Shown here: piece after piece, positions 1 through 7,686 of the stretch
How positions within the stretch are numbered: position 1 is the first letter of the stretch
How the letters are laid out: each line of letters begins with the position of its first letter
IMG/VR virus record: IMGVR_UViG_3300009128_001633
Coordinates: 1 to 64,000 of that record
Reading direction: 5' to 3' (one strand)
Length of the DNA stretch: 64,000 nucleotides
From: a virus
Translations under genes and position numbers: made by a program
The notes under the pieces: generated by a model
Seen by the model: the letters and a program-made list of their open reading frames with translations, nothing else
Databases searched by the model: none
Told to the model about the DNA's origin: nothing

Positions 1-1
1 T

Positions 2-664
2 GACAAGAAAAAGAAAAAAGAGAGGAAAGTGAAGAAAGACAAAAAGAAGAAAAAGAAGGAGAAAGAAAAGAAGAAAATGAAGTCTTTCAAAAAGAAAGAC
101 AAAAATGTAATTGATAACGGAATCATCCCAGTTGAATATGCTGAGGTTATTGAAAAAATCACAGAAGACTTCGAACTGGAATGCGTACACAAATCTTCAA
201 TTACAACATTTAAAATCAACAATGTTATCGTCCTGTCTATCATTAAAGCCAAAAATTCCAAATCTGGCCTCGCATTTATGTTCAACGGAATGTCACCCAA
301 AAAGCTGAAAGACATAAAGGGCATTGTTAAACTCATTAAACTCCAGAAAGCAAGAGAGCCTTATGCATCACTTGCTGCTGTTGAACTCACCAGTAAGCTT
401 CCCTCTAACTTCAAAAAGGGTATGAAGCTTGCAATTAAGAGAGCTGAAAAGGCTGCAAAGGAACGAAAGGCTAAGGGTAAAGCACTTGCTGAAAAAGCTA
501 AAGAAAAATCCAGCAAGAAAAAGGACAAAAAGTCCGATAAGAAAAAGGACGATAAGAAAAAGGACGATAAGAAAAAGGACGATAAAAAGAAGGACAAAAA
601 GAAGGACAAAAAGTCCGATAAGAAAAAGGACGATAAAAAGAAGGACAAAAAGAAAAAGAAGTAG
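2..664 (+). CDS. Lys-rich protein with DKKKD-repeat tail (5' end outside window)
   Basis: I do not recognise the family. The frame is open to the window edge, so the true start may lie upstream; internal candidates are GTG at 29 and ATG at 77. A very basic N-terminal stretch is followed by a globular part of about 100 residues and then an alpha-helical, Lys/Ala-rich region. The C-terminal tail of about 50 residues is built from tandem Lys/Asp units (DKKKD-like), encoded by a 15-nt direct repeat. Such tails suggest nucleic-acid or polyanion binding, but that is inference. A strong terminator follows directly, so this is the last gene of its transcription unit. The HU-like and SSB proteins further on carry similar Lys-rich tails. 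Confidence 0.6.
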   Translation, partial: DKKKKKERKVKKDKKKKKKEKEKKKMKSFKKKDKNVIDNGIIPVEYAEVIEKITEDFELECVHKSSITTFKINNVIVLSIIKAKNSKSGLAFMFNGMSPKKLKDIKGIVKLIKLQKAREPYASLAAVELTSKLPSNFKKGMKLAIKRAEKAAKERKAKGKALAEKAKEKSSKKKDKKSDKKKDDKKKDDKKKDDKKKDKKKDKKSDKKKDDKKKDKKKKK

Positions 665-688
665 CACATAAACAATAAACACCAATCC

Positions 689-722
689 AAAGCGGGACAG
701 TCCTTGTCCCGCTTTATTTTTA
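689..722 (+). terminator. Rho-independent terminator
   Basis: A perfect 11-bp stem (689-699 paired with 705-715) with a 5-nt loop is followed by ATTTTT. It lies 24 nt after the stop of the Lys-rich gene and ends transcription of the upstream unit. Confidence 0.9.
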
Positions 723-748
723 TCATTTATCATAACAAGGAGACAAAA

Positions 749-1612
749 ATGAATTTCTTCACAAAAGAAGGGAATATTTTTGTACAAAAAGGCTTCAAAA
801 TCCCTCAAAAATCATTTACAACAGATATGAGTGGCAAAAACACATTCAATCCATCTAAAATGAGATGGTATAACACATTCGAAATATCACAATTTATAAG
901 ATTTATGATTGCTATACACTGGACAAAAAAACATTTTGATAAGTTGTTAAAATCTAACAAAAAGAGAAGATATGTTGCTGACTTTGGGTGCTCATGGTCG
1001 CAATTTTATTCATACTGGCGTAGCAATTGTAATTACTTTGGATGGCCACAGATAGCTTATCATGGCGTTGATGCAAACATAGATAGACTTGTGTTTGGCA
1101 AAACAACAATAACGCCAAAAAGAAATGATCGTTTTAAACATTACCTTGCAGATTTAACAGTACCGTTCAAACTTAAAAAACGTATGGACGTAATAGTGTG
1201 TCTGGAAACAATTGAACATGTACCAAAGAAAAAAGTTATTGAAGTTTTGAAAAACATTAAAAGAAATTTAAAACGTGACGGTGTTGCAATTTTATCATCT
1301 CCAAATCCAAGAAAAGATAAAGGTGAAGAATGGGCATGGGGTGAATCATCACATGGGGATCACAGCTATGAATGGAGTTTTGGAGAAATAACAAAGTTAT
1401 TACAAGATAATGTTGGACTAAAAATCATAGACTGTTGTGGATGCTTGCCGAGAAGAGAATTTAAGAACAGAACATCGTGGAAATCACCAAGAGATGCATT
1501 GGCAAGCAGACTACCACCATCACTTGTGAACAGTATTTTATGTACAATAGATAATATGGATTTATGCATACAATGGATGACAATTGTCAGAAAGAGAGGT
1601 ATTGACGAATGA
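749..1612 (+). CDS. Class I SAM-dependent methyltransferase
   Basis: This 287-residue protein has the Rossmann methyltransferase signature. The SAM-binding glycine loop is VADFGCSWSQ (about residues 76-85). The acidic end of strand 2 is YHGVDAN (104-110). The post-I/IV region is VIVCLETIEHVP, as in class I enzymes that act on small molecules or sugars. The start is ATG 749, preceded by AAGGAGA; an upstream in-frame TTG lies inside the terminator and is unlikely. The substrate is unknown. The next genes are a small ORF (ATGA overlap) and a possible glycosyltransferase, so modification of DNA or a glycan is possible, but this is inference. Confidence 0.75.
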   Translation: MNFFTKEGNIFVQKGFKIPQKSFTTDMSGKNTFNPSKMRWYNTFEISQFIRFMIAIHWTKKHFDKLLKSNKKRRYVADFGCSWSQFYSYWRSNCNYFGWPQIAYHGVDANIDRLVFGKTTITPKRNDRFKHYLADLTVPFKLKKRMDVIVCLETIEHVPKKKVIEVLKNIKRNLKRDGVAILSSPNPRKDKGEEWAWGESSHGDHSYEWSFGEITKLLQDNVGLKIIDCCGCLPRREFKNRTSWKSPRDALASRLPPSLVNSILCTIDNMDLCIQWMTIVRKRGIDE

Positions 1613-1827
1613 AATATATTAAAGACAAATATTATCACATACTTTCAGAAACAGACAATAAAGCTGCGGCACTATTAGTAGAATTGGTTAAAGCTGAGGC
1701 ACTTCTCAAACTAGCTAACCAATTAGAAAGATTTAATGATTTATTTGGATCACTTACAGTACCCGAAGCAGAAAATAGCGTTCGTAAGATGAAAGTCCAT
1801 TTAAGTGGAACTGTAGTGGGATCATAG
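1609..1827 (+). CDS. Small hypothetical protein
   Basis: This 72-residue protein is not recognised. The first 50 residues are predicted mostly helical, with an Ala/Leu-rich amphipathic stretch. The start codon overlaps the stop of the methyltransferase (ATGA), and the next gene begins 12 nt after its stop, which suggests translational coupling in one operon. Confidence 0.6.
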   Translation: MKYIKDKYYHILSETDNKAAALLVELVKAEALLKLANQLERFNDLFGSLTVPEAENSVRKMKVHLSGTVVGS

Positions 1828-1838
1828 GAGAAGCTAAA

Positions 1839-3059
1839 ATGAAGATAGGATATTTGAAATTCTGTATGCAGATGGAACTTGACATCACTAACGCTAAAGT
1901 TGGAAACATAGAAGGTCGTGCAACTTTGTTCCGTGCGATCATAGATGCTGGATGGGACTTAACATTATATTCACAAGTAACAAAACACGATGAAAATTTA
2001 TTAGCTGGATATGACATTAGAAATAACTATGGCATAGATAACAGATGGATACGATCAATTAAATATAAGCCTGACCAACCAGCTGACCAAGACACAAAAC
2101 TTTTGATAGTTGAAAATGGACCTGACAATTGGATGTTTAAAACAAGATACAATGATAATCAACCATTCATAAGAAGATGTGCCGAAGTTATGAATTCATA
2201 TTCAGGATTAGTATTCATATTTGGAATACATCCTGATGTGCCTTTTCCCCTGGATAAACTCGCTCATTGCAAAGTGGGATTTAATAGTAAACATAATGTT
2301 TATCGCAGAGGAAAAGGAAGTCACGTAGATCATGGTTGGGCATCATATGATGAAATTTGCAAACACAAAAAACTCATATTTTTCAACCAAGCTTATAATC
2401 AAGAAAAATATCTAGACAATTATGATAGGAAAAGGCAAGGTTATCGAAAACACAAAGTCAAATTTTACAGGCTTCCAATATTGTATGGCAGATGGTTACT
2501 GCCAAAATACATTAGAGACACTCCTTATCGTGAAGAAGTTAAGCTTGAATTTGTTTATTTGGGATATCCACGCTATAGAGAAAAAGAATATAGATATTAT
2601 TTATTTGATCAAAAATTTAGAATTGATGCATGGGGACCGTGGCATAAGAAAGCTAACTTGGAATTTAATCAAGAAGCAAGTGAACATGGTACCGTTGTTC
2701 ATAATTTTCTACCCGCTCAGGTGATGTGTACAGATATATATTGGCAAGCACATCTTTCATTTGGATTAATATCACAAAAACTCCAAGAATGTGGATGGGT
2801 AACGCATAGGACACTAGAGACTATCCAGTCTGGTTGTATATTGTTAGGCATACATGGAGTTGATGGAGTTGATGATTATCTTTATCCAGCATTTCAAATG
2901 TCAAGTAGAAAAGAACTGGGAGCAAAAGTTAAACAAATATTAAGTTTAAATCACAAGAAAAAGAAACAATTATGGAGAGATCAATTTGAAAAGATAAAAA
3001 AATATGATGGTAAGTTTATGCTAAAATATTTAATGAAGATTTTTAGAAAAGAATCATGA
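1839..3059 (+). CDS. Putative GT-B-like glycosyltransferase
   Basis: A 406-residue protein with no certain family assignment. It begins with a Rossmann-like strand (MKIGYLKF). Near residues 320-350 it has WVTHRTLETIQSGCILLG, resembling the C-terminal donor-binding segment of GT-B enzymes (a Glu on a helix followed by a small-residue strand). A basic, Trp/Tyr-rich central part could bind nucleic acid or sugar. It has a good Shine-Dalgarno (AGGAG) 6 nt upstream. Because it follows a methyltransferase in the early region, far from the late carbohydrate island, DNA-base glycosylation is possible but unproven. It could also be an unrelated phage enzyme. Confidence 0.4.
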   Translation: MKIGYLKFCMQMELDITNAKVGNIEGRATLFRAIIDAGWDLTLYSQVTKHDENLLAGYDIRNNYGIDNRWIRSIKYKPDQPADQDTKLLIVENGPDNWMFKTRYNDNQPFIRRCAEVMNSYSGLVFIFGIHPDVPFPLDKLAHCKVGFNSKHNVYRRGKGSHVDHGWASYDEICKHKKLIFFNQAYNQEKYLDNYDRKRQGYRKHKVKFYRLPILYGRWLLPKYIRDTPYREEVKLEFVYLGYPRYREKEYRYYLFDQKFRIDAWGPWHKKANLEFNQEASEHGTVVHNFLPAQVMCTDIYWQAHLSFGLISQKLQECGWVTHRTLETIQSGCILLGIHGVDGVDDYLYPAFQMSSRKELGAKVKQILSLNHKKKKQLWRDQFEKIKKYDGKFMLKYLMKIFRKES

Positions 3060-3232
3060 ATAATATAACATACAAAGCTTTTGAAATAATATGTGCAATA
3101 ATTATAATATATTTGATAATGTGCAATATTATGTTTTCATTTAATCATCCAAACTTAAATCAATTTCAGCTATTTAGACATCCAATAGAATTTCTTTTAT
3201 GGGATAGAGTGAATGGGGGGGAAAATGAATAA
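3056..3232 (+). CDS. Small single-span membrane protein
   Basis: A 58-residue ORF whose ATG overlaps the end of the previous gene. It has one strong hydrophobic segment (about residues 11-28, IICAIIIIYLIMCNIMF) and a polar C-terminus. Its stop overlaps the ATG of the following GIY-YIG gene. Position and coupling support a real gene; the function is unknown. Confidence 0.5.
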   Translation: MNNITYKAFEIICAIIIIYLIMCNIMFSFNHPNLNQFQLFRHPIEFLLWDRVNGGENE

Positions 3233-3521
3233 AAATATCTGGCAAGTATATTTATTAAAATGTTATAAAGATGGGACATATTATTGTGGCATAACCAATG
3301 AAATAGTTAGCAGACTACTAAGACATCATAATGGTACGGCTTCTAAATATACAAGAGGAAGAGGACCATTTAAACTTCTAGCAATAACTGGACTTATAAC
3401 AAGAAGCAGAGCACTTAAAATAGAACATCTTATAAAGAAAACTAAAAAGAAAAATAAAATAATGAAAATGATATTAATATCGAAAAAGATTGAAAGAGAA
3501 AGGATGGAAGATGAAAAATAA
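3225..3521 (+). CDS. GIY-YIG nuclease domain protein
   Basis: A 98-residue, single-domain GIY-YIG protein resembling the UPF0213/YhbQ group. It shows the signature pair VYLLKC (about residues 8-13) and YYCGIT (18-23), followed by the RLLRHHNG and KYTRGRGPF segments and an arginine on the following helix. In this superfamily the Tyr and Arg residues act in metal-dependent phosphodiester cleavage. No extra DNA-binding domain is seen, so it need not be a homing enzyme. The start is ATG 3225 after a G-rich Shine-Dalgarno, with another in-frame ATG at 3213. The C-terminus is very Lys-rich. Confidence 0.8.
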   Translation: MNKNIWQVYLLKCYKDGTYYCGITNEIVSRLLRHHNGTASKYTRGRGPFKLLAITGLITRSRALKIEHLIKKTKKKNKIMKMILISKKIERERMEDEK

Positions 3522-3711
3522 TGGCGCGGACTTAGAAACTGTAAATAACTTGACAAGCATTTTAATTATATTTCTAAAAGATAGACCAGAAAGTTTAATA
3601 GAGAAAACAACAGCATTAAAATCCGCTGCACATATGATAGATGAATCAATACTCTCAACATCATCAGCTATGAATTTGAAAAAAATCTTTGAAAGCATAG
3701 GGAAAGGATAA
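3511..3711 (+). CDS. Small hypothetical helical protein
   Basis: A 66-residue ORF starting at ATG 3511 inside the end of the GIY-YIG gene, with AGGATGG as its ribosome binding site. It has an aliphatic helix near residues 12-20 but no clear membrane segment or known motif. It is tightly packed between neighbours on the same strand. The function is unknown. Confidence 0.5.
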   Translation: MKNNGADLETVNNLTSILIIFLKDRPESLIEKTTALKSAAHMIDESILSTSSAMNLKKIFESIGKG

Positions 3712-3716
3712 TTAAA

Positions 3717-4343
3717 ATGAAAAAGAAACCATTGTTAGAAATATTTGATAACCTAAAATATCCAGAATGCTTCAGTGGGTTCTATTTATTAAGAACTGGA
3801 TGGATAGAACTAGATTTAGTGGCAAGATTAAAATGCTATCAATGCGGAATTTACAAAAGAGCAATATTATGTCCACCATATCTATGGCAAACATATTCTC
3901 AATTTAAAACATTTAAATCAACAAGAAAATTCATAGATAGTTTTGATTTCGTGGCTATTTTCATATGGAAAAATGATGGAACTAAATCATGGAAAATTAA
4001 CAAATCTGAACTAAGCCACGTGACTTTTAAAAAGAAAATGGGTAGAAGTCTAAAGGGTACAGAAAGTGGACAAGCAAGAGAAATAACTATGCTTATGAAA
4101 AAGTATAGAAGGGAGATTAAGAAAAATGGATATGATAACTTTTGTTTCATCCCCGGACATTGTGACTTATGTGGGCGTAAGTGTCCTAATCGCGACAACC
4201 CTCCTTGTAAGAGGAAAGGAATGCCTAGTATGGAATCTGTTGGGATTGATGTATATAAACTACTTGAAAAGATAGAAGTAGAATACGAATATCCTGTAAT
4301 TAATTATATGACTAATGTTACAATGATGTTAGTAAAGAGGTAG
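3717..4343 (+). CDS. DUF2284-like metal-binding protein
   Basis: A 208-residue protein with the two Cys clusters typical of the DUF2284 predicted metal-binding family. The first is CYQCGIYKRAILCPPY near residues 40-55. The second is CDLCGRKCPNRDNPPC near 150-165, followed by MPSMESVGIDV. The ferredoxin-like spacing suggests Fe-S or Zn binding; the biochemical role of the family is not established. Such genes are usually chromosomal in anaerobes and archaea, so a phage copy is somewhat unusual. The gene sits 6 nt after a small ORF and belongs to the same operon. Confidence 0.75.
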   Translation: MKKKPLLEIFDNLKYPECFSGFYLLRTGWIELDLVARLKCYQCGIYKRAILCPPYLWQTYSQFKTFKSTRKFIDSFDFVAIFIWKNDGTKSWKINKSELSHVTFKKKMGRSLKGTESGQAREITMLMKKYRREIKKNGYDNFCFIPGHCDLCGRKCPNRDNPPCKRKGMPSMESVGIDVYKLLEKIEVEYEYPVINYMTNVTMMLVKR

Positions 4344-4424
4344 AAATATGGAAATGAAATATTAGGGATTCAACTAATGTAATTGTAGAATGGGAGAATA
4401 TATTTTAAAAAAGGAGGAAGAAAA

Positions 4425-4871
4425 ATGCCAAACGGACACAGAAAAAGACCATTGAGTGAATTCGGAAAACATGATTATGCAGATCATGGAACATCAAGCT
4501 GTAAATATGGATGCGGATGTTGGGCGGGGTCAACCATGTCAGGTGGTCCAGTCGGAATAGACCCATTCGGACAATGTCATGAAAATGTACCCGACGAGAG
4601 CCGTGACACAGACTATGAAGATCTCGTAAACGGACGTATTGATAAACTTGAATCTGAAGTGTATAGACTTAAAGAATTTGAAGAGATAGTTATCAAAAGT
4701 AGAGAAAATTCAAAGGTTAATTTAGTTCAGGAAAACAGCGAAATTAGATCAAAAATAAATAGGTTGTCACATTTTATACATAATACATTTAAAGAAATTG
4801 ATACACTTAGTGACAAACATGATAAACTAAGGAAGGAAATTATGGAGCATGAAGAAGACAACAGTGGTTAA
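4425..4871 (+). CDS. Hypothetical protein, Cys/Gly-rich N-terminus and coiled coil
   Basis: A 148-residue protein. Residues 20-50 are rich in Cys, Gly and His (SSCKYGCGCWAGS), possibly metal-binding. From about residue 65 to the end it is a charged coiled coil with Leu/Ile heptads. The ribosome binding site is strong (AAGGAGGAAG). The gene overlaps the start of the DUF4326 gene by 23 nt. No family is recognised. Confidence 0.65.
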   Translation: MPNGHRKRPLSEFGKHDYADHGTSSCKYGCGCWAGSTMSGGPVGIDPFGQCHENVPDESRDTDYEDLVNGRIDKLESEVYRLKEFEEIVIKSRENSKVNLVQENSEIRSKINRLSHFIHNTFKEIDTLSDKHDKLRKEIMEHEEDNSG

Positions 4872-5151
4872 CTGTAAAAGAGAAGAATACGATATATTAA
4901 TAGATAGAAAAACACCATATGGTAATCCATTCGTAGTTGGAAAAGATGGAGATCGCAAAACAGTTATTAAAAAACACAAAGATTGGTTATCAGGTAAAAA
5001 ATTTAAGAAGTTCTTGCAAAAAAGAAGAAAATATGTCTTACAACGAATACCATTAATGCAAGGAGAACGCTTAGGATGATGGTGTGACCCATCGCCGTGT
5101 CACGGTGATACGTATGCTGAGTTAGCAGATGCATATAAGGAGAAGGAATAA
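4849..5151 (+). CDS. DUF4326 protein with in-frame UGA at a conserved Cys codon
   Basis: The N-terminal part (76 codons) matches DUF4326: VVNCKREEYDILI, then TPYGNPFVVGKDGDR, then a helix ending in HKDWL. Translation would stop at TGA 5077-5079 right after ERLG. The same frame continues with WCDPSPCHGDTYAELADAY and ends at TAA 5149-5151. DUF4326 proteins normally end with an LG-C-WC-x-P-x-x-CHGD motif, so the TGA sits exactly where the first Cys is expected. Either the UGA is read (Sec or read-through), giving 100 residues, or the gene is a recent nonsense mutant or contains a sequence error. TGA is an ordinary stop elsewhere in the window. The coordinates given cover the full read-through frame. 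Confidence 0.7.
5080..5108 (+). promoter_or_regulatory. SECIS-like hairpin downstream of the in-frame UGA
   Basis: A 7-bp stem (5092-5098 with 5102-5108, one G-U pair) closes a GUC triloop. Counting the U of UGA as 1, the loop bases are G23, U24 and C25. G23 and U24 are the loop positions required in the E. coli fdhF SECIS element. The stem partly coincides with codons for the conserved CHGD motif, so it may be chance. No selenocysteine tRNA is visible in the window. Confidence 0.25.
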
Positions 5152-5153
5152 AT

Positions 5154-5462
5154 ATGGATAATGGCAGAAGAGATTTTATAAAAACAATGGCACTAACAAT
5201 AGTTGGATCTACACTCATTGGTATAAGGTTTCCTGCTGAAGATTTCCTTTTAACGAAACCAAAATTTTTTGATAAATCTGTAAATATAGTCGCAATAAAT
5301 TTTGAATCTGGCATTCAACTACAGTTTTCTGTTGCTAGGAATGTATGTCCGATACTTGAATTAGAAGATGTTATAAAAGTAAACTGCAATCATGGTAGTC
5401 AACAATTAATTAAAAACCAATCTTTTACAATAACAAATATAGAGGAGATTAGTGATGCATAA
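5154..5462 (+). CDS. Protein with twin-arginine (Tat)-like signal sequence
   Basis: A 102-residue protein whose N-terminus (GRRDFIK, residues 4-10) followed by a moderately hydrophobic stretch (TMALTIVGSTLIGI) matches the Tat signal consensus. No clear signal-peptidase site is seen, so it could be an N-terminal anchor. The remainder is a small beta-rich domain with two Cys residues. Tat-type signals are uncommon in phage proteins. The function is unknown. It follows the DUF4326 gene directly, with AGGAGAAGG as ribosome binding site. Confidence 0.6.
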   Translation: MDNGRRDFIKTMALTIVGSTLIGIRFPAEDFLLTKPKFFDKSVNIVAINFESGIQLQFSVARNVCPILELEDVIKVNCNHGSQQLIKNQSFTITNIEEISDA

Positions 5463-6000
5463 TTTTAAACTAGTAGAAAGGTTTACAATAAAGAAACCAA
5501 CATTAGTTCTAGATGAAAAATCTTTAAACTGTTTTTTATACCAGTTTAAAGAAGGTGGTTTTTCTATAAAGCAATTCACAGATTGGTTAGAAGGGAAAAT
5601 AATAGATGTGTTTGAGTTTACTGGAAGATTTGGTAAAAGCACAACATGTCCTTGGTGTGATAATGTAATTTATAGCGTTGAAGATTGTGCAAAAGATCAT
5701 AAAAAGACAGAAGAAGATGTTGAAACAATTAAACTATCAAATCACTTATATAAGCTACAATTAGAATATACAAGGAATGGCAATTATGATGCACTACACC
5801 TCTTAATGAACAAATCGTGTCAATATTGTATTAATCCAACCATTAAAGGTCGTGAAGGTAAATGTGCAATACCTGAAAGTTCTCGTAATAAACCACGCAG
5901 TGTTAGAACATTAGGTCTAGGATTCAGAGGGTTTAACCATAAAAAGTATGGGTCAAATACTGTATGCATACTGTATAGACGTAAACCAATAAATAAATAA
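5455..6000 (+). CDS. Hypothetical Cys-rich, probably zinc-binding protein
   Basis: A 181-residue protein with a CPWC knuckle (near residue 66), further single Cys residues, and a CQYC pair near residue 123 followed by a basic C-terminal part. This suggests one or two zinc sites. The start ATG 5455 overlaps the end of the Tat-signal gene. No family is recognised, and the role is unknown. Confidence 0.6.
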   Translation: MHNFKLVERFTIKKPTLVLDEKSLNCFLYQFKEGGFSIKQFTDWLEGKIIDVFEFTGRFGKSTTCPWCDNVIYSVEDCAKDHKKTEEDVETIKLSNHLYKLQLEYTRNGNYDALHLLMNKSCQYCINPTIKGREGKCAIPESSRNKPRSVRTLGLGFRGFNHKKYGSNTVCILYRRKPINK

Positions 6001-6013
6001 GGAGGGCAATAAA

Positions 6014-7066
6014 ATGATAGACTTAATAGAGAATGAAACAAAAAACTTTAAAAATCTCAAAAGATTCAAAGAGTACGTTAAAGACCAAGATGTAAGAAAA
6101 CGTGAAAGATTAGTACAATTTTCTGATTGGGAAATGGGTAAAAATGGTTTAAGATTAAAAACAAAAAAAGGAAAATTCACAACATTTCCAATAAGAGATT
6201 CTGGTATGAAAACTTTGCTCCGAACTTTTCAAATGCCAGTTAACTTTTACTATAGAAAATCACCAACCGATATGCTAGTTAGAGACATAAACAGAATGAG
6301 AGATGAATATTCACCAGATAGTGAATTTATTGTTTTCTTACAAAAACCAGAAAACGGTGGTAGAAAAGAAGTTAGAGCAGTAGCCAAACCAAACACAAGA
6401 CATGTAACTGATCATATCACACTTCTTGATAGTACAGACCTTAATAAAAAATTATTTGAACGAGCATCTTATAGCGATCTAGGAGTAAGGATCACAACGT
6501 CAGACGAATCTAAAGCAATAAAAGTAACAAAGGGTGATATAATTAATATGGGCGTAGAACTAATGTATTCAGACGTAGGATTTTTTACAACTTCTGGCAA
6601 CCCATTTCTTAATAGATTAGTTTGTACAAATGGAATGGTTATGAAAGAAAAAAATCCATTATTAACAAATTTCACTATGTCATTCGGTCCAAGAATGACT
6701 GAAGAAAACTTTTTATCAACACTAAATCACAATATAGATACAGTTGAAGCAGATACAAAGATTTTAAAAAGAACATTTAAATCAATGAAAAGTAATCCTG
6801 TGATGGCTCTTCCAATGGGTCTTTCACAAATGAAAAAGATAAGATCTGCCATAGGTATAGAAAAATTTGATGCACATGAAAAATTATCAACTAAAATAAT
6901 GGAAGGTGAAACAGAAAAAAGAATGATAAATACTGATCTTGAACTATATTCAGCACTTGACGTTGTAACCAGAATGGCTAAGGGATATGATTATTTAAGT
7001 CGCAGAAGAATAGAAGGACTTGCAGGTGGATTAATATTAATGAGTGCAGAGAGTTTGCCAAGCTAA
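6014..7066 (+). CDS. DUF932-like phage/plasmid protein
   Basis: A 350-residue protein with the general layout of DUF932 proteins: an N-terminal region that handles a query peptide-like segment, then a central core with TSGNPFLNRLVCTNGMV (near residues 195-211), the family hallmark being an Arg-Leu-Val-Cys-x-Asn-Gly motif. These proteins are widespread in large phages and plasmids, where their biochemical function is not firmly known. It has a strong ribosome binding site (AAGGAGGG). The stop overlaps the start of the next gene. Confidence 0.6.
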   Translation: MIDLIENETKNFKNLKRFKEYVKDQDVRKRERLVQFSDWEMGKNGLRLKTKKGKFTTFPIRDSGMKTLLRTFQMPVNFYYRKSPTDMLVRDINRMRDEYSPDSEFIVFLQKPENGGRKEVRAVAKPNTRHVTDHITLLDSTDLNKKLFERASYSDLGVRITTSDESKAIKVTKGDIINMGVELMYSDVGFFTTSGNPFLNRLVCTNGMVMKEKNPLLTNFTMSFGPRMTEENFLSTLNHNIDTVEADTKILKRTFKSMKSNPVMALPMGLSQMKKIRSAIGIEKFDAHEKLSTKIMEGETEKRMINTDLELYSALDVVTRMAKGYDYLSRRRIEGLAGGLILMSAESLPS

Positions 7067-7434
7067 TGAATAAAATAATAGGAATAGTTGGATCTAGAAA
7101 AAGAAATAGTACGAAAGATTACAAAAAAGTTAAACGCAAATTTCTTTTTTTATATGAAGGTGGCGATTTCATTTGTTCAGGAAAATGTCCAAAAGGAGCT
7201 GACAAATTTGCTGTAATCTTAGCAAGCTTATTTGTACCTCCGGAAAATAGGTTGTGGTTTCCACCTAATTGGAACAAATATGGTAAATCAGCAGGATTTA
7301 TAAGAAACACAAAAATAGCAAGAGTTTCAGAATATCTCATAGCTTGTGTAACAAAAAATAGAAAAGGAGGCACTGAAGATACTATTGAAAAGTTTATTAA
7401 ATTTCATGGAAAGGAGAATTTGTACATACTGTGA
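7066..7434 (+). CDS. SLOG-fold DUF2493/YspA-like protein
   Basis: A 122-residue protein of the DprA/LOG-like SLOG superfamily. It begins with IGIVGSRKR, the phosphate-binding glycine turn. It then has SGKCPKGADKFA, a WFPPNWNKYGKSAGFIRN segment, and a conserved TKNRKGGTEDTI motif. SLOG proteins bind nucleotides or nucleotide derivatives; the role of phage copies is unknown. The start overlaps the stop of the DUF932-like gene (TAATG), so translation is probably coupled. Confidence 0.8.
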   Translation: MNKIIGIVGSRKRNSTKDYKKVKRKFLFLYEGGDFICSGKCPKGADKFAVILASLFVPPENRLWFPPNWNKYGKSAGFIRNTKIARVSEYLIACVTKNRKGGTEDTIEKFIKFHGKENLYIL

Positions 7435-7673
7435 AACCAATAAAAAAGATTTTTACTAGAGCGTTCAGTATTGTATTTGCCGGAGGTCCAATTCTATAGC
7501 TTCAGTGGGAAAATATTCAAAGCATGACAATCTATGATGTTATAATGATGATACTATTTATGTTGGTAGTATTTTCATGGTTATTTTTTGTATTTTATTC
7601 TTTCATGGGAGATGGATTCATAAAAGTTCTAGATCTTAACCTTTTAAAGAAAGGAAAAACTTTTGAAATTTAA
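7431..7673 (+). pseudogene. Small membrane protein interrupted by an in-frame amber codon
   Basis: One frame from GTG 7431 to TAA 7671 encodes about 80 codons but contains TAG at 7497-7499. The first part (22 codons) is basic with a weakly hydrophobic end. The second part starts at ATG 7524 and encodes 49 residues with one strong membrane segment (about residues 7-27). Neither half has a convincing ribosome binding site of its own; a GGAGGT at about 7480 precedes the TAG. It may be a broken gene, a read-through gene, or two separate peptides. TAG is used as a normal stop elsewhere in the window. Confidence 0.35.
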
Positions 7674-7686
7674 TAAGGAGGAAAAA

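Noticed and set aside
500-660. CRISPR-like repeat
   Set aside because: The repeat codes for a continuous DKKKD protein tail in one frame, without spacers.
361-808. Antisense ORFs opposite the Lys-rich gene
   Set aside because: They mirror the GATAAGAAAAAGGAC repeat as Leu/Phe/Ser-rich strings and cross a terminator, so they are shadow ORFs.
3213-3521. Homing endonuclease role for the GIY-YIG gene
   Set aside because: It is a short single domain without DNA-binding modules and does not sit in an interrupted gene; a repair or accessory nuclease is as likely.
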